DNA of 64,000 nucleotides, from assembly GCA_024743215.1 (NCBI GenBank), contig JANSWZ010000010.1, forward strand, positions 1-64,000. Reading direction: 5' to 3'. This document shows, one piece after another, positions 33,248 through 43,190 of this stretch. Both the position numbers and the translations under genes were made by a program. The stretch's first letter is position 1. Each line of letters opens with the position of its first letter. The DNA is from Alphaproteobacteria bacterium. Lineage in GTDB: Bacteria; Pseudomonadota; Alphaproteobacteria; Rhizobiales; GCA-2746425. Below the pieces are notes generated by a model. That model did no database searches, was not told where the DNA came from, and saw nothing but the letters and a program-made list of their open reading frames with translations.

Positions 33248-33781
33248 GTGCGCAGCATTGCTGGTTTTCTGAAAATGATTGATGGCCTGCTTCCCTTGAT
33301 CAGCAGGGTCTGCATTTTTGTGTGCAGCATTGCAATCATTACATTGCTGGTCATTTTTGGCTGGTTGGTATTCGGTCGCTACGTGCTGAATGTCACGCCA
33401 ACCTGGGTTGAGCAACTGGCGCTGCTGCTGGTGGTCTACATCACATTTCTTGGCGCCGCAGCCGGTGTGCATGAAGAGACCCATCTGGGCGTGAGCTTCA
33501 TTCGGGAATCATTTCCCGATTGGTTGAGAAAACCATTGCGCATCGTGGCAGATCTGGCGCTGGCTTTTTTCGGTCTCATCATGCTGCTGGCCTGTATCGA
33601 ACTTGTACAATTCGGTTGGAGTACAAATCTGGCAATGCTGAATATCCCAGAAGGCATTCGAACATTGCCGGCTGCAATTTGCGGTGGTCTGATTTTCATA
33701 TTCGCGTCAGCCCATGCCATGTCACGCACTTATCGATATTATTTTGCTGATCAAAACACGCTTGAACAGGTCGCTGACTGA
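33248..33781 (+). CDS. TRAP transporter small permease (DctQ), system 4
   Basis: A 177-residue protein with four membrane helices and the core TWVEQLALLLVVYITFLGAAAGVHEETHLGVSF. The start is GTG at 33248. Its stop overlaps the ATG of the large permease by one base (TGATG), so the two permease subunits are translationally coupled. Confidence 0.9.
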   Translation: MRSIAGFLKMIDGLLPLISRVCIFVCSIAIITLLVIFGWLVFGRYVLNVTPTWVEQLALLLVVYITFLGAAAGVHEETHLGVSFIRESFPDWLRKPLRIVADLALAFFGLIMLLACIELVQFGWSTNLAMLNIPEGIRTLPAAICGGLIFIFASAHAMSRTYRYYFADQNTLEQVAD

Positions 33782-35064
33782 TGGGTCTTGCTATTCTTCT
33801 TGGACTGTTTGCCGTAGGCGTCATTATCGGTGTGCCGGTTGCATTCGCAATGGGTGTGGCCGCTCTGGCAGCCTTCTTTTATGAAGGATTTCCGTTGCTG
33901 ATCCCGTTCCAGAGGATTGTGTCTGGAACCACCATATTCTCACTTCTGGCAATTCCATTTTTCATATTTGCCGGCGAACTGATGCTCCATGGCGGTATCG
34001 CCAAGCGGCTCGTTCACTTTGCATCAGCTCTGGTCGGCCATGTGCGCGGCGGACTGGCGTCGGTCAACATTTTTTCCAGCATGCTGTTTGGCGGCATCTC
34101 GGGCTCGGCTGTTGCCGACATTTCCGCGCTGGGCTCCCTTCTTATCCCGGTCATGAAGGAAAAGGGATATGACGGTGACTATGCAGTCAACGTAACGGTG
34201 ACATCTTCCATTGCCGGTGTCGTCATTCCACCAAGCCACAACATGATTATTTTTGCTGTGGCCGCCGGTGGGGGGATTTCCATTTCGAAACTGTTTCTGG
34301 CAGGCGTAGTTCCCGGAGTTTTGATGTGCGTTTGCCTTGCAATCGCCGCTTATGTCATTGCGATCAAAAAGAATTACCCCTCCGAGCCATTCCCCGGATG
34401 GCGTACCGTTGCAATTACAGCCGCCTCGGCTCTTCCGGGTTTTGTAACCGCCGTCATCATTGTGGGTGGCGTCTTGTCCGGCGTGTTTACGGTTACGGAA
34501 TCAGGTGCGTTCGGTGCAATCTATGCTCTGCTCCTGACCGCCTTTGTCTACCGTTCACTGTCCTGGAAACAGTTCAAGACTGCCGTTACCACATCTGTGC
34601 GCACGACCTCGATGGTCATGATCCTGATCGCTTGCGCCGGAGCCTTTGGCTATTTGCTGGCGCTTTATGAAGTGCCCGGATTGTTGTCCAGCTTCCTGCT
34701 CTCAATCTCTGACAATCCATTGATCATTCTCCTGATGATCAACATCATGCTGCTTCTGTTGGGCATGATCATGGACATGGCGGCTCTCATTCTGATCTGC
34801 ACACCTATTTTCATGCCGATCGCAACAAGTCTTGGCATGGATCCGGTGCAGTTCGGCATCATGCTGATGATGAACCTTGGCCTTGGCCTGTGCACGCCGC
34901 CCGTCGGTGCTTGCCTGTTTGTCGGCTGTGCGGTTGGTAAAGTGCCGATTGAAGACGCGTTGAAAACAATCTGGCCCTTCTATCTGGCAATTCTGGCCGC
35001 CTTGTTGCTGGTCACCTATGTTCCCGCCATTTCGCTGACTTTGCCTGCCCTGATGGGGAACTAG
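33781..35064 (+). CDS. TRAP transporter large permease (DctM), system 4
   Basis: A 427-residue polytopic protein with DctM signatures FSLLAIPFFIFAGELM, GGISGSAVADISALGSLLIPVM, GVVIPPSHNMIIFAVAAGG, SGVFTVTESGAFG and GLCTPPVGACLFVGCAVG. TVTESGA replaces the usual TPTEAA, and IPPSHNMI carries a histidine in the selectivity-loop motif; both are variants seen in sugar-acid type DctM proteins. Substrate unknown; local context suggests the compound handled by the cupin and DegT-family enzymes. Confidence 0.93.
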   Translation: MGLAILLGLFAVGVIIGVPVAFAMGVAALAAFFYEGFPLLIPFQRIVSGTTIFSLLAIPFFIFAGELMLHGGIAKRLVHFASALVGHVRGGLASVNIFSSMLFGGISGSAVADISALGSLLIPVMKEKGYDGDYAVNVTVTSSIAGVVIPPSHNMIIFAVAAGGGISISKLFLAGVVPGVLMCVCLAIAAYVIAIKKNYPSEPFPGWRTVAITAASALPGFVTAVIIVGGVLSGVFTVTESGAFGAIYALLLTAFVYRSLSWKQFKTAVTTSVRTTSMVMILIACAGAFGYLLALYEVPGLLSSFLLSISDNPLIILLMINIMLLLLGMIMDMAALILICTPIFMPIATSLGMDPVQFGIMLMMNLGLGLCTPPVGACLFVGCAVGKVPIEDALKTIWPFYLAILAALLLVTYVPAISLTLPALMGN

Positions 35065-35270
35065 GGAAGTTTGAGACTCCGATAGGCCTCGGATTTCTAT
35101 CTTATCGCCAATACATTCCCGGTTAATTTCAATTGAGTAGATTGAAGTTAAACGCATGTCGTGTATGGCGTTTTCTGACAACCACGTTATGGTAAAATCT
35201 GAAAAACCTGCAACCCTTCGCTGAGGCGCGTTCCGTGTCTCAGAATACTGTATGTATGGAGTCTTTTTGA

Positions 35271-37202
35271 ATGCGGCTGTCGCGGTTCACAGTCAGGTCA
35301 CTACCTGCTTTTGCGTTAGCTCTGTTGGTGATGGTGCCAGCATTGCCTGCGCCCGCATATGCTCTGGAATTGTTCGGCAAATGTCTGTTCGGTGCCTGCA
35401 AGAGCGATGGTTCCGCGGACAGCGATCTGATCGACCCGAAGGAATACGAAGCTGAACTCACCATCCTGCCCACCGAAGACGAAGTTATTGCCAGTGCAGT
35501 GCAAGGCGCGTCTGAACTGTTGCGTGGCAGCGGAACGCCTGTCGGTGGCTCTGCAGGGTTGATTGCCCGCGCCAAGGGCGATTATCGCCGAATTCAGGCC
35601 GCGCTCTACAATGAGGCGCATTATGGCGGTGGCATATCGATCAAGGTGAATGGCCGTGAGGCCGCTGATATTCCTGCTGGCATCCAGGTTCCGGATGTGT
35701 CGACCGTGGATGTTGTGGTGACACCCGGCGATAAATTCAGCTTTAAAGACAGCATTGTCATGAACCCGGCGCCAGCACCCACCGACCGGAAAGATGTTGT
35801 CGACCTGCCCGCAGATCGCGGCTTTGCTGATGGCGAACCAGCACGTGCAAAAGTGGTTCGCCTGGCGGGTGAGTTGTCGCGCGAAGCTTGGCGTCAGCAG
35901 GGTTATCCAAAAGCGCGCGTTTCAAAACAAACGGTTACAGCCGTGCACCCTGAGGATTATCTGCGCGTCTATCTATGGATGGCGGAAGGTCCTTATGCCG
36001 TCTATGGCGATGTCACCGTTGAAGGCACCGAGCGCATGGATCCGGAATTCGTGCGCTACATGGCTGGCCTCATAAAGGGCAGGGAATTTGATCCTGATGA
36101 TCTGGAAAAGGCGCGCAAGCGGCTGGAGCGATTGGGGGTCTTTTCTCTGCAAAGAATTGAAGAAGCGCCAAAAGTTCTGTCAGATGGTAGCCTGCCGATC
36201 ACCATCAGAACCAGTGAAAAGAAAACGCGCCGCATTGGTATTGGCGCAACCCTGTCCACCATCGATGGGGCAGGGGTGCAAGCCTATTGGCTGCATCGTA
36301 ATCTGTTCGGAAAAGCTGAGCGTTTGCGGATTGACGCGCAAATTGCCGGCTTCGGCAACACGGTCAATTACGACGAAATTGATTACCTTCTTGGGGCCGA
36401 GTTTACAAAGCCCGGTATCTTCAATCCTGATACGGATCTGAAACTTGGTTTAACCGCCAAGCGGGAAGTCAACGACACCTACACGGAGACATCTGTCTCC
36501 GGCGAGGCAACGCTGACCCATTATTACTCCGACGAACTCACCTTTACCGGCGGATTGTTTGCCGAATTTGGCGAGTATACGGACACATTCGGAACCCGCC
36601 AATTATTCACTACGGGCATTCTCACAGAAGCTACTTTTGACAATCGTGACAACAAGCTGGAGCCAACCAATGGCTTCTATGCGGATTTGAAGGCGCGGCC
36701 CTTTTACGAGTGGGAATTTGAAAGCGCAGGCCTGCATCTGGAATTGGAAGGCCGCACCTATCTGGCACTTGGCAGCAAGAACACGGTTCTCGCCGGACGC
36801 ATCAAGCTGGGGTCTCTGGCTGGCATTGCCGTGACCGAAGCTCCGCCCGATCTGCTGTTCTTTACCGGCGGCGGTGGTTCCGTGCGTGGTTATGGTTACA
36901 AGAATATCGGCGTGAACGAGCCCGACGGATCGATCTCTGGCGGTCGCTCGCTGCTTGAAGGCTCGCTTGAACTGCGCCAGCGCATCACCGAAAGTTTTGG
37001 AGCGGTTGCCTTTGTCGATGTCGGCACTGTTGGCGCTGAAAGCACCATAGATTTTTCAGAAGACATCAAAGTCGGCATTGGTGCCGGGCTGCGCTACTAC
37101 ACGGGCCTCGGCGCTATTCGGCTGGATGTGGCAGTGCCCCTCGATCCGGATGAAGACGATCCGGACTTTGGCATTTACGTCGGTATTGGACAGGCGTTTT
37201 GA
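35271..37202 (+). CDS. tamA: Translocation and assembly module TamA (Omp85 family)
   Basis: A 643-residue outer-membrane protein. Residues 1-31 form a signal peptide. About 95-335 hold POTRA-type domains (YAVYGDVTVEGTERMDPEFVRYMAGLIKGREFDPDDLEKARKRLERLGVF). From about 340 to the end runs a 16-strand Omp85 barrel ending in aromatic F after IYVGIGQAF, with the lid-lock motif VRGYGYKN near 543. With TamB it helps insert certain autotransporters and supports lipid transport across the periplasm. GGAG precedes the ATG. The tamB gene overlaps its stop, the usual arrangement. Confidence 0.93.
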   Translation: MRLSRFTVRSLPAFALALLVMVPALPAPAYALELFGKCLFGACKSDGSADSDLIDPKEYEAELTILPTEDEVIASAVQGASELLRGSGTPVGGSAGLIARAKGDYRRIQAALYNEAHYGGGISIKVNGREAADIPAGIQVPDVSTVDVVVTPGDKFSFKDSIVMNPAPAPTDRKDVVDLPADRGFADGEPARAKVVRLAGELSREAWRQQGYPKARVSKQTVTAVHPEDYLRVYLWMAEGPYAVYGDVTVEGTERMDPEFVRYMAGLIKGREFDPDDLEKARKRLERLGVFSLQRIEEAPKVLSDGSLPITIRTSEKKTRRIGIGATLSTIDGAGVQAYWLHRNLFGKAERLRIDAQIAGFGNTVNYDEIDYLLGAEFTKPGIFNPDTDLKLGLTAKREVNDTYTETSVSGEATLTHYYSDELTFTGGLFAEFGEYTDTFGTRQLFTTGILTEATFDNRDNKLEPTNGFYADLKARPFYEWEFESAGLHLELEGRTYLALGSKNTVLAGRIKLGSLAGIAVTEAPPDLLFFTGGGGSVRGYGYKNIGVNEPDGSISGGRSLLEGSLELRQRITESFGAVAFVDVGTVGAESTIDFSEDIKVGIGAGLRYYTGLGAIRLDVAVPLDPDEDDPDFGIYVGIGQAF

Positions 37203-40200
37203 TTGTGAGATCGCTGCTTTCCCTCATCACTGCTGTGTTCCTGATCGTTGGCCTTGTGTCGCAAGCTCTGGCGCAGGAAGAGCAGGAGAAATCGACTTTT
37301 ATCGCATTTGTCGAAGGTCAGCTATCCACGCCGAACCGGCAGATCCGCCTCAATGGCCTGGAAGGGTCTTTGTCGTCGAATGTGTCGTTCGACAGCATCA
37401 CAATTGCAGATCAGGCTGGCGTTTGGCTGGAGATCACGAAACCTGTCCTGATCTGGAATCGGACAGCCCTGTTTCGGGGGCGTCTGGAAGTTGAAAGCCT
37501 GGAAGCTGAGCGCATTGATTTCAAAAGAAAGGCGCTGGCCGACGAAAGCCTGCCGTCACCCGAAGCAGGCAGTTTTGCAATTCCCGATCTGCCAGTGGCT
37601 GTAGAACTTGAAAAACTCAGCGTACCAATCATTGCCTTTGGACCAACTGTGTTTGGTCTGGAGACAGAAGCCAGCCTGAATGGCTCAGTCACTTTGGATG
37701 GAGGGTCGCTGGATCTTAATCTGGATATCCAGCGGCTTGACGGCTCCGGCGGCAGTTTCCTGATTGCCGCTGACTACCGCTCTGGTGACAGGACCCTTGC
37801 CCTTGATGTGGACTTGCAGGAGCCACAGAACGGCATCATCGCAACATTGTTGCGCCTTGAAAACAAACCACCTGTTGGGCTGAAAATTACTGGCGACGCG
37901 CCACTGGAAGATCTGGTTGTTTCACTGGACTTCAATGTGGCCGCGCAGCCGATTTTGCAGGGCGAACTGACATTTGATGACACTGTGGCTGGTCTGCAGA
38001 CGGTCGCCACCCTGCAGGGACCATTGTCAGATATCTTGCCGGATACGACGCGGCCATTTTTCGGGGCGCGCAGCAATCTGACTTTCGATGCTTTGTTTGT
38101 GCCGGAAGGCAACGTTGTCATCAACCAGTTTGAGATCGACAGCGGCAGTGTCCAACTGGCTGCCAATGCCGCGACCTTGGCCGACGGTTTCTTGAGCCGC
38201 CTCAATATGGATTTGTCTCTGGCCCCAACTGGCGATGCACGACTGGAACTGCCCTTTGGCGCAACAATAAGTACAATCGCCGGTGCATCGCTGATGATCG
38301 CTTACGACGTCAACAACAGCCAGGATTGGCGGTCCGATTTGCGCATGAGCGATTTGCAAAGCGCAGATTTCAATCTCGATGAAGTGAGTTTGCAGGCCTT
38401 TGGCGTGGTGCAAAATGCCAACGATCTGACCCGGCGTCTGGTGACTCATCAATTTGAAGGCGTGTTGGCAGGTATTGAGGCTACAAAGCCAGCTCTGGCA
38501 CAGGCCATCGGCACGCAGATAAGCACCCGTGGCAGCGGTGAATGGTCTCCCGCAATTGGCATGAAAATCGATGATTTTTCCGTAACCGGTGAAACGCTGA
38601 GCGTGAAGGCCAATGGTATTTTGTCACGCGGCACATTCGATGGAAACATCGAACTGGAAACGGCTGACCTCAACGCGTTTTCATTCCTTGCGGCACGCAA
38701 GCTCGGCGGAGCCACGGCCCTTATGGCACAGGGCACAATCGGCTTGATTGGCGGTAGTTTCGATCTGACGCTGGAAGGCGCTGGCCGCTCCATGCAGGTG
38801 GATATTGAGCCTGTGGATAATCTGTTGCGCGGCACAACAAGCCTGTTCGGCGGTGTGGCACGCACCACCGAGGGACTAAGCTTTCGCAATTTTGAAGTCT
38901 CCAACGATCAGGCGGAACTGAATCTGAATGGCCGCTTTGCCACCGATGTGGCAGATCTCACCGGCAAGGCCTTGATCCGGAACATTGCAAGCATCAGCCC
39001 GAATGGCTCGGGGCCTCTCATTCTGGACCTGAGTCTGAACGGCGAGCAATCCCCGTTTGATCTGATGGCAAAGCTTGGACTTGAAGAGGGCATGCTGTCC
39101 GGCAGGCCGGTGCGCGATATCGCACTCGTATTTGATGGCAACACCGATGGCGAAACCCTGACAGGTGACCTGTCCGGCGACGGCTTCATCGACCGTCAAC
39201 GCCTGACGCTGGCTGGGCGTGTTGCCGCCAGCGAAGACACGCGCAGCGTGACCGGGCTTCTCCTTAACATTGGCGCAACCGATATAGAAGGCGATCTGGC
39301 CATGAACGCCAGCGGCTTGATAGATGCCGGTCTTTCTATTCAAAGCCCTGACATTGGCCCGGTTGCAGCACTGGGTCTGGTCCAGGCATCCGGCGCTGTC
39401 AACGGCACCATCCGCTTGCAGCCCGTGATAAATGAAAGTCAGGCAAGCGAAACCCAGGCAGCAGATATCGATATGACAGCGCGCAATGTTCTGTTCAATG
39501 ATATCCGCATCGGAAGCGCCGACATAACGGCAAAAATCTCGGAACTGTTCCGACTTCCTGCGATTGATGGCGCAATTTCAGCACGTTCGGTGGTCGTGGG
39601 TGGCTTTGATGTCACAAACGTTGACGGCACCGTTTCAACGTCCGGTGATGTGACCAGCTTTAATCTTGATGCGGCTCTGGCCGACAACAACACGTCGTTT
39701 TCCACTGCCGGGCAGATGTCCCGCGGTGAGACTCTGTCCAGAATCACTGTCAACAAATTCGATCTGACTTCTGACATTTCCAATGCCCGGTTGACTGCGC
39801 CAGCAGAGCTTCAATTGCGGGATGGGACAGTTGAAATTTCCAATGCCACCTTGCAGGTCGGCGATGGCAGCATCCAGATAGATGGCAGTTCTGGCAGCCA
39901 AATGGATATTCGCGTTGCGATCAATGCTCTGCCTTTGAACATCGCCAATGCAGTTGTTCCCGACCTTGCTTTGCAGGGACGCGTGAACGGGCAGGTGTTG
40001 ATTACAGGAAACCCGGACAATCCAAATGCCAGCTTTACAGTGGATGGCTCAGGCCTGTCCGCACGGCCTTTGGCCGATGCCGGAATCTCGCCGCTGCAAC
40101 TCAACGCATCTGGCACTTTCCAGAACAAGGTTCTGGCGCTGAACCGCGCTGCAGCGAATAATGATCAGGGCATGAACCTAACCGCAAATGGCGAGGTTTC

Positions 40201-41506
40201 TCTGGCCACATCAAGTCTGGCGATCGACGTTGCAGGCAATGCGCCGCTGTCCCTGATTGATCCGGTGCTTCGTGAGCGTGGTTCAAGGGCAACCGGGACT
40301 GCTACGCTGGACATGCAACTGCGAGGATCCTTCCAAGACCCACGGATTGGTGGTCGGCTGTCGGTTGCCAATGGCACGTTTTCTGACCCGTTGGCCAATG
40401 CGCGGCTGAACAATATCAATCTCTCCGCTTCGTTAAGTGGCAGTCAGGCCATTATCGACAATTTCAGCGCTGCGCTGGCCACGGGTGGTACGGTGTCGGC
40501 ATCCGGTTCGGTGGGCATATTCGGTCAATCCACCAGCAATCTGACAATTCGTCTCAACCAGGCGCGCTATACCGATGCACAGACTTTCTCCACGATCCTG
40601 AATGGCACATTGTCGCTGACCGGTGATTTGACCAGCAATCCGTTTTTGACGGGCGAGATCAATTTGGATGAGACGGAAATCACGGTGCCGGAAAGCTTTG
40701 CGTCAAGCTCGGAATTGCTGGATGTGCGCCACGTCATGCCGCCTGGCATAGTGCGCCAGACTCTTGCCAGAATTGAGCGTGCAACACCCACACCAAAGCC
40801 GTCAGCACGCCCCTTCGTTCTGACCCTTGATGTAACTGTCAATGCGCCCAACCGCATTTTCGTGCGTGGTCGTGGACTGGACGCAGAATTGGGTGGCCGC
40901 ATCCGCCTGACCGGACCAACCTTTGATATCGTGCCTGTCGGTCAGTTTGACCTGATCCGGGGCAGATTATCCGTCGTTGGTCGGCGCATTGATCTGGATG
41001 AAGGCACAATCCTCATGCAGGGTGATCTTAACCCGCGGATCAATTTCCTGGCGCTTGTTGAAACTCAAGATGTGGACGCCTTCATTCGCATTGAAGGCCG
41101 TCTGGATGATATTGAAGTCACCTTCACATCGTCTCCGTCTTTGCCACAGGATGAAGTCTTGTCAGAGATCATCTTTGGCCGTGGCGTTGGAGAATTGTCA
41201 CCGATACAGATCGCCCGTCTGGCCTCTATCGCGCTGGAACTCACAGGTGGCAACAGCCCCGGGCTGGTTGGTGGTTTGCGCGATGGCCTTGGTCTGGATG
41301 ATATTGATATTGTGAGCGACGGCAATGGAAACACCGCCGTGCGTGCCGGTAAATATATCAATGAAAATGTCTATCTGGGCGTAGAAGCCGGACAGGAAAC
41401 AGAAGCCACCATCAATCTGGATATCACAGATGATCTGACTGCCAAGGGTTCAGTTTCTTCGGATGGCAATACCGGCATCGGCATCTTTTTCGAGAAAGAC
41501 TACTAG
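37199..41506 (+). CDS. tamB: Translocation and assembly module TamB (AsmA-like)
   Basis: A 1435-residue AsmA-like protein with an N-terminal membrane anchor (about 2-20), a long periplasmic body made of repeating beta-strands (many VDGTVSTSGDV/ANGEVSLATSS-type units) that forms a hydrophobic groove, and the conserved DUF490/TamB C-terminus (GRLSVVGRRIDLDEGTI, LPQDEVLSEIIFGRGVGELSPIQIARLAS). It bridges the inner membrane and TamA and probably carries phospholipids. The frame opens with TTG at 37199, overlapping the tamA stop; GTG at 37205 with AGG ten bases upstream is an equally good start and would remove two residues. Confidence 0.93.
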   Translation: MIVRSLLSLITAVFLIVGLVSQALAQEEQEKSTFIAFVEGQLSTPNRQIRLNGLEGSLSSNVSFDSITIADQAGVWLEITKPVLIWNRTALFRGRLEVESLEAERIDFKRKALADESLPSPEAGSFAIPDLPVAVELEKLSVPIIAFGPTVFGLETEASLNGSVTLDGGSLDLNLDIQRLDGSGGSFLIAADYRSGDRTLALDVDLQEPQNGIIATLLRLENKPPVGLKITGDAPLEDLVVSLDFNVAAQPILQGELTFDDTVAGLQTVATLQGPLSDILPDTTRPFFGARSNLTFDALFVPEGNVVINQFEIDSGSVQLAANAATLADGFLSRLNMDLSLAPTGDARLELPFGATISTIAGASLMIAYDVNNSQDWRSDLRMSDLQSADFNLDEVSLQAFGVVQNANDLTRRLVTHQFEGVLAGIEATKPALAQAIGTQISTRGSGEWSPAIGMKIDDFSVTGETLSVKANGILSRGTFDGNIELETADLNAFSFLAARKLGGATALMAQGTIGLIGGSFDLTLEGAGRSMQVDIEPVDNLLRGTTSLFGGVARTTEGLSFRNFEVSNDQAELNLNGRFATDVADLTGKALIRNIASISPNGSGPLILDLSLNGEQSPFDLMAKLGLEEGMLSGRPVRDIALVFDGNTDGETLTGDLSGDGFIDRQRLTLAGRVAASEDTRSVTGLLLNIGATDIEGDLAMNASGLIDAGLSIQSPDIGPVAALGLVQASGAVNGTIRLQPVINESQASETQAADIDMTARNVLFNDIRIGSADITAKISELFRLPAIDGAISARSVVVGGFDVTNVDGTVSTSGDVTSFNLDAALADNNTSFSTAGQMSRGETLSRITVNKFDLTSDISNARLTAPAELQLRDGTVEISNATLQVGDGSIQIDGSSGSQMDIRVAINALPLNIANAVVPDLALQGRVNGQVLITGNPDNPNASFTVDGSGLSARPLADAGISPLQLNASGTFQNKVLALNRAAANNDQGMNLTANGEVSLATSSLAIDVAGNAPLSLIDPVLRERGSRATGTATLDMQLRGSFQDPRIGGRLSVANGTFSDPLANARLNNINLSASLSGSQAIIDNFSAALATGGTVSASGSVGIFGQSTSNLTIRLNQARYTDAQTFSTILNGTLSLTGDLTSNPFLTGEINLDETEITVPESFASSSELLDVRHVMPPGIVRQTLARIERATPTPKPSARPFVLTLDVTVNAPNRIFVRGRGLDAELGGRIRLTGPTFDIVPVGQFDLIRGRLSVVGRRIDLDEGTILMQGDLNPRINFLALVETQDVDAFIRIEGRLDDIEVTFTSSPSLPQDEVLSEIIFGRGVGELSPIQIARLASIALELTGGNSPGLVGGLRDGLGLDDIDIVSDGNGNTAVRAGKYINENVYLGVEAGQETEATINLDITDDLTAKGSVSSDGNTGIGIFFEKDY

Positions 41507-41608
41507 AGCGTAAAAAAGAAACGCTTCAACACCTGTCACAATGCTGGTCTGGACCAGCCTTGCTGATGTAGTGTCGCCGCTGAACAATCAAGATGTGAAG
41601 GCAGACAC

Positions 41609-43087
41609 GTGGCAGGTGAACTAATCATTGGAATTGACGTCGGAACGACAGCTGTGAAGGTTGGCCTGTTGGATCAGGCGGGCGCCGTTCTTGATCATAT
41701 CAGCCAGTCATACCCCACGCAGCGCGGAGAAGCCGGAATTGTTGAGCAAGACGCTGAACATTGGCTGAGGCCGGTTGAAACTGCCTTTGACAAATTCTCA
41801 AGCCAATTGAGCAATGTCGCCGCCATTGGCATGTGCTCGCAAGTCAGCACCCATCTCTTTGTTGACAAGGATGGCAATCCTTTGGCGCCTGCTATTCTGT
41901 GGCAGGATGGAAGAGCCGTTGCAGAGGCGAAAGAACTGGACGCCGCCGTGTCTCAGGAACAGCGCATCGCGTGGTGGGGCGCACCAATGCCAATTGACGC
42001 AAGTCATGTTCTGTCGCGCATGCTGTGGATGGCCCGGCACAGACCGGACATTTGGGATAAAACGGCTTGGGTCATGCTTCCGAAAGACTATTGCATCCTC
42101 AAACTTACAGGTGAATTGGCGACAGACGGTCTGTCCAATATCGGCCTGGTTGACCAGAATCTGAAACTGATTCCGGAAGTTCTTGATCTTGTTCCCGGTG
42201 CTGCTGATCGCGTGGTCCCGGTGCGTGATGTGTTGTCTGTTGTCGGCCAGGTCCGGGCTGGCCCTGCCGCCGGTATACCGGTTGCAAATGGAACCATGGA
42301 TGGCTGGACCGGTCTGGTTGGGTGTGGGGCAACGGCTCCTGGAACCACCGCCTACTTAAGCGGCACAAGTGAAATCCTGGGCATTTCTTCACCAACCCTG
42401 ACCCCAACAGAAGGGGTGATCGTTGTGCCTGAATGTGAAGGTATTCTCATCCATGCCGGTCCCACGCAATCGGGTGGTGCTGCCAAATTGTGGTATGGCG
42501 AACTGACAGATCAAAGCCCGACCGAAATGGCTGCGGCGGCCGCAGCCTCGGATTTTTCCAGACCCGCGCCGATTTTCATTCCGCATTTGCAGGGCGAACG
42601 TGCACCGATCTGGAAGGCGCATACCAGAGGTGTTTTTCTCGGGCTCGACCAGACGACCAACAAAGCTGATATGGCCAGATCAATCTACGAAGGTGTGGCC
42701 TTTTCCGTGCGTATGGCGCTACAGGCCGTTGAACAGTCTGCCGGTGTGTCGAGCGGCTGCATCAATTGCGGCGGTGGTGGCTTTCAATCCGACATCTGGA
42801 ACCAGATCAGGGCCAATGTTCTGGGCCGCGAGTTGCAAAGGGTGGCCGTCAGGGACACGGGGCTTCTGGGGGCTGCCGGACTGGCCTCTACCGCTATCGG
42901 GTTGCACAATTCTGTGGCCTCGGCATTTGAACAGATTGTGCGTTTCGACAAAACCTATCAGCCTGATATGGCATTAAACAAACGCTATGATGCACTTTTC
43001 GATATCTATGTCGAAGCCATTGCAGCTAATGAGATGTTGAACAGCAGGTTTCTCGATGTGGCCAATTTGTCGCTGACGGAGAAATAG
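41609..43087 (+). CDS. FGGY-family carbohydrate kinase
   Basis: A 492-residue sugar kinase related to xylulokinase. The phosphate-binding GIDVGTTAVKVGL is at 7-19, and the C-terminal ATPase half carries CGGGGFQSDIWNQIRANVLG. The catalytic aspartate lies in GTMDGWTGLVG. It phosphorylates a ketopentose, polyol or similar sugar. The start is GTG at 41609 with AAGG upstream. It precedes a ribose/xylose-type ABC importer on the same strand, which indicates that the imported sugar is the substrate. No sugar dehydrogenase or isomerase gene is in this cluster, so the exact sugar cannot be named. Confidence 0.88.
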   Translation: MAGELIIGIDVGTTAVKVGLLDQAGAVLDHISQSYPTQRGEAGIVEQDAEHWLRPVETAFDKFSSQLSNVAAIGMCSQVSTHLFVDKDGNPLAPAILWQDGRAVAEAKELDAAVSQEQRIAWWGAPMPIDASHVLSRMLWMARHRPDIWDKTAWVMLPKDYCILKLTGELATDGLSNIGLVDQNLKLIPEVLDLVPGAADRVVPVRDVLSVVGQVRAGPAAGIPVANGTMDGWTGLVGCGATAPGTTAYLSGTSEILGISSPTLTPTEGVIVVPECEGILIHAGPTQSGGAAKLWYGELTDQSPTEMAAAAAASDFSRPAPIFIPHLQGERAPIWKAHTRGVFLGLDQTTNKADMARSIYEGVAFSVRMALQAVEQSAGVSSGCINCGGGGFQSDIWNQIRANVLGRELQRVAVRDTGLLGAAGLASTAIGLHNSVASAFEQIVRFDKTYQPDMALNKRYDALFDIYVEAIAANEMLNSRFLDVANLSLTEK

Positions 43088-43190
43088 CCCTACCCATTTA
43101 AGTAAAATTCTGGCTTCATGGAATCATCAGTAGAACGGATGATTTGTGGGCCGGTCCCAAACAGTCATCATGAATAAATCGGGAGATAAT

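Noticed and set aside
32389-33354. 321-residue minus-strand open frame
   Set aside because: It is antisense to the DctP and DctQ genes of system 4, is rich in Cys/His/Phe as expected of a shadow, and has no known fold.
35078-35093. TCCGA-N6-TCGGA hairpin as terminator of TRAP system 4
   Set aside because: A five-base stem is too weak, although some T residues follow.
41543-41558. GCTGGTC-TG-GACCAGC hairpin as terminator of tamB
   Set aside because: The loop is only two bases and no U-run follows, so termination is not supported.
41609-43087. Naming the FGGY kinase xylB
   Set aside because: Family membership is clear, but substrate cannot be set without an isomerase or regulator in context.
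43123-43143. ATCATC-N9-GATGAT dyad before the sugar-binding-protein gene as an operator
   Set aside because: Six-base arms are short, there is no neighbouring regulator and no second copy.
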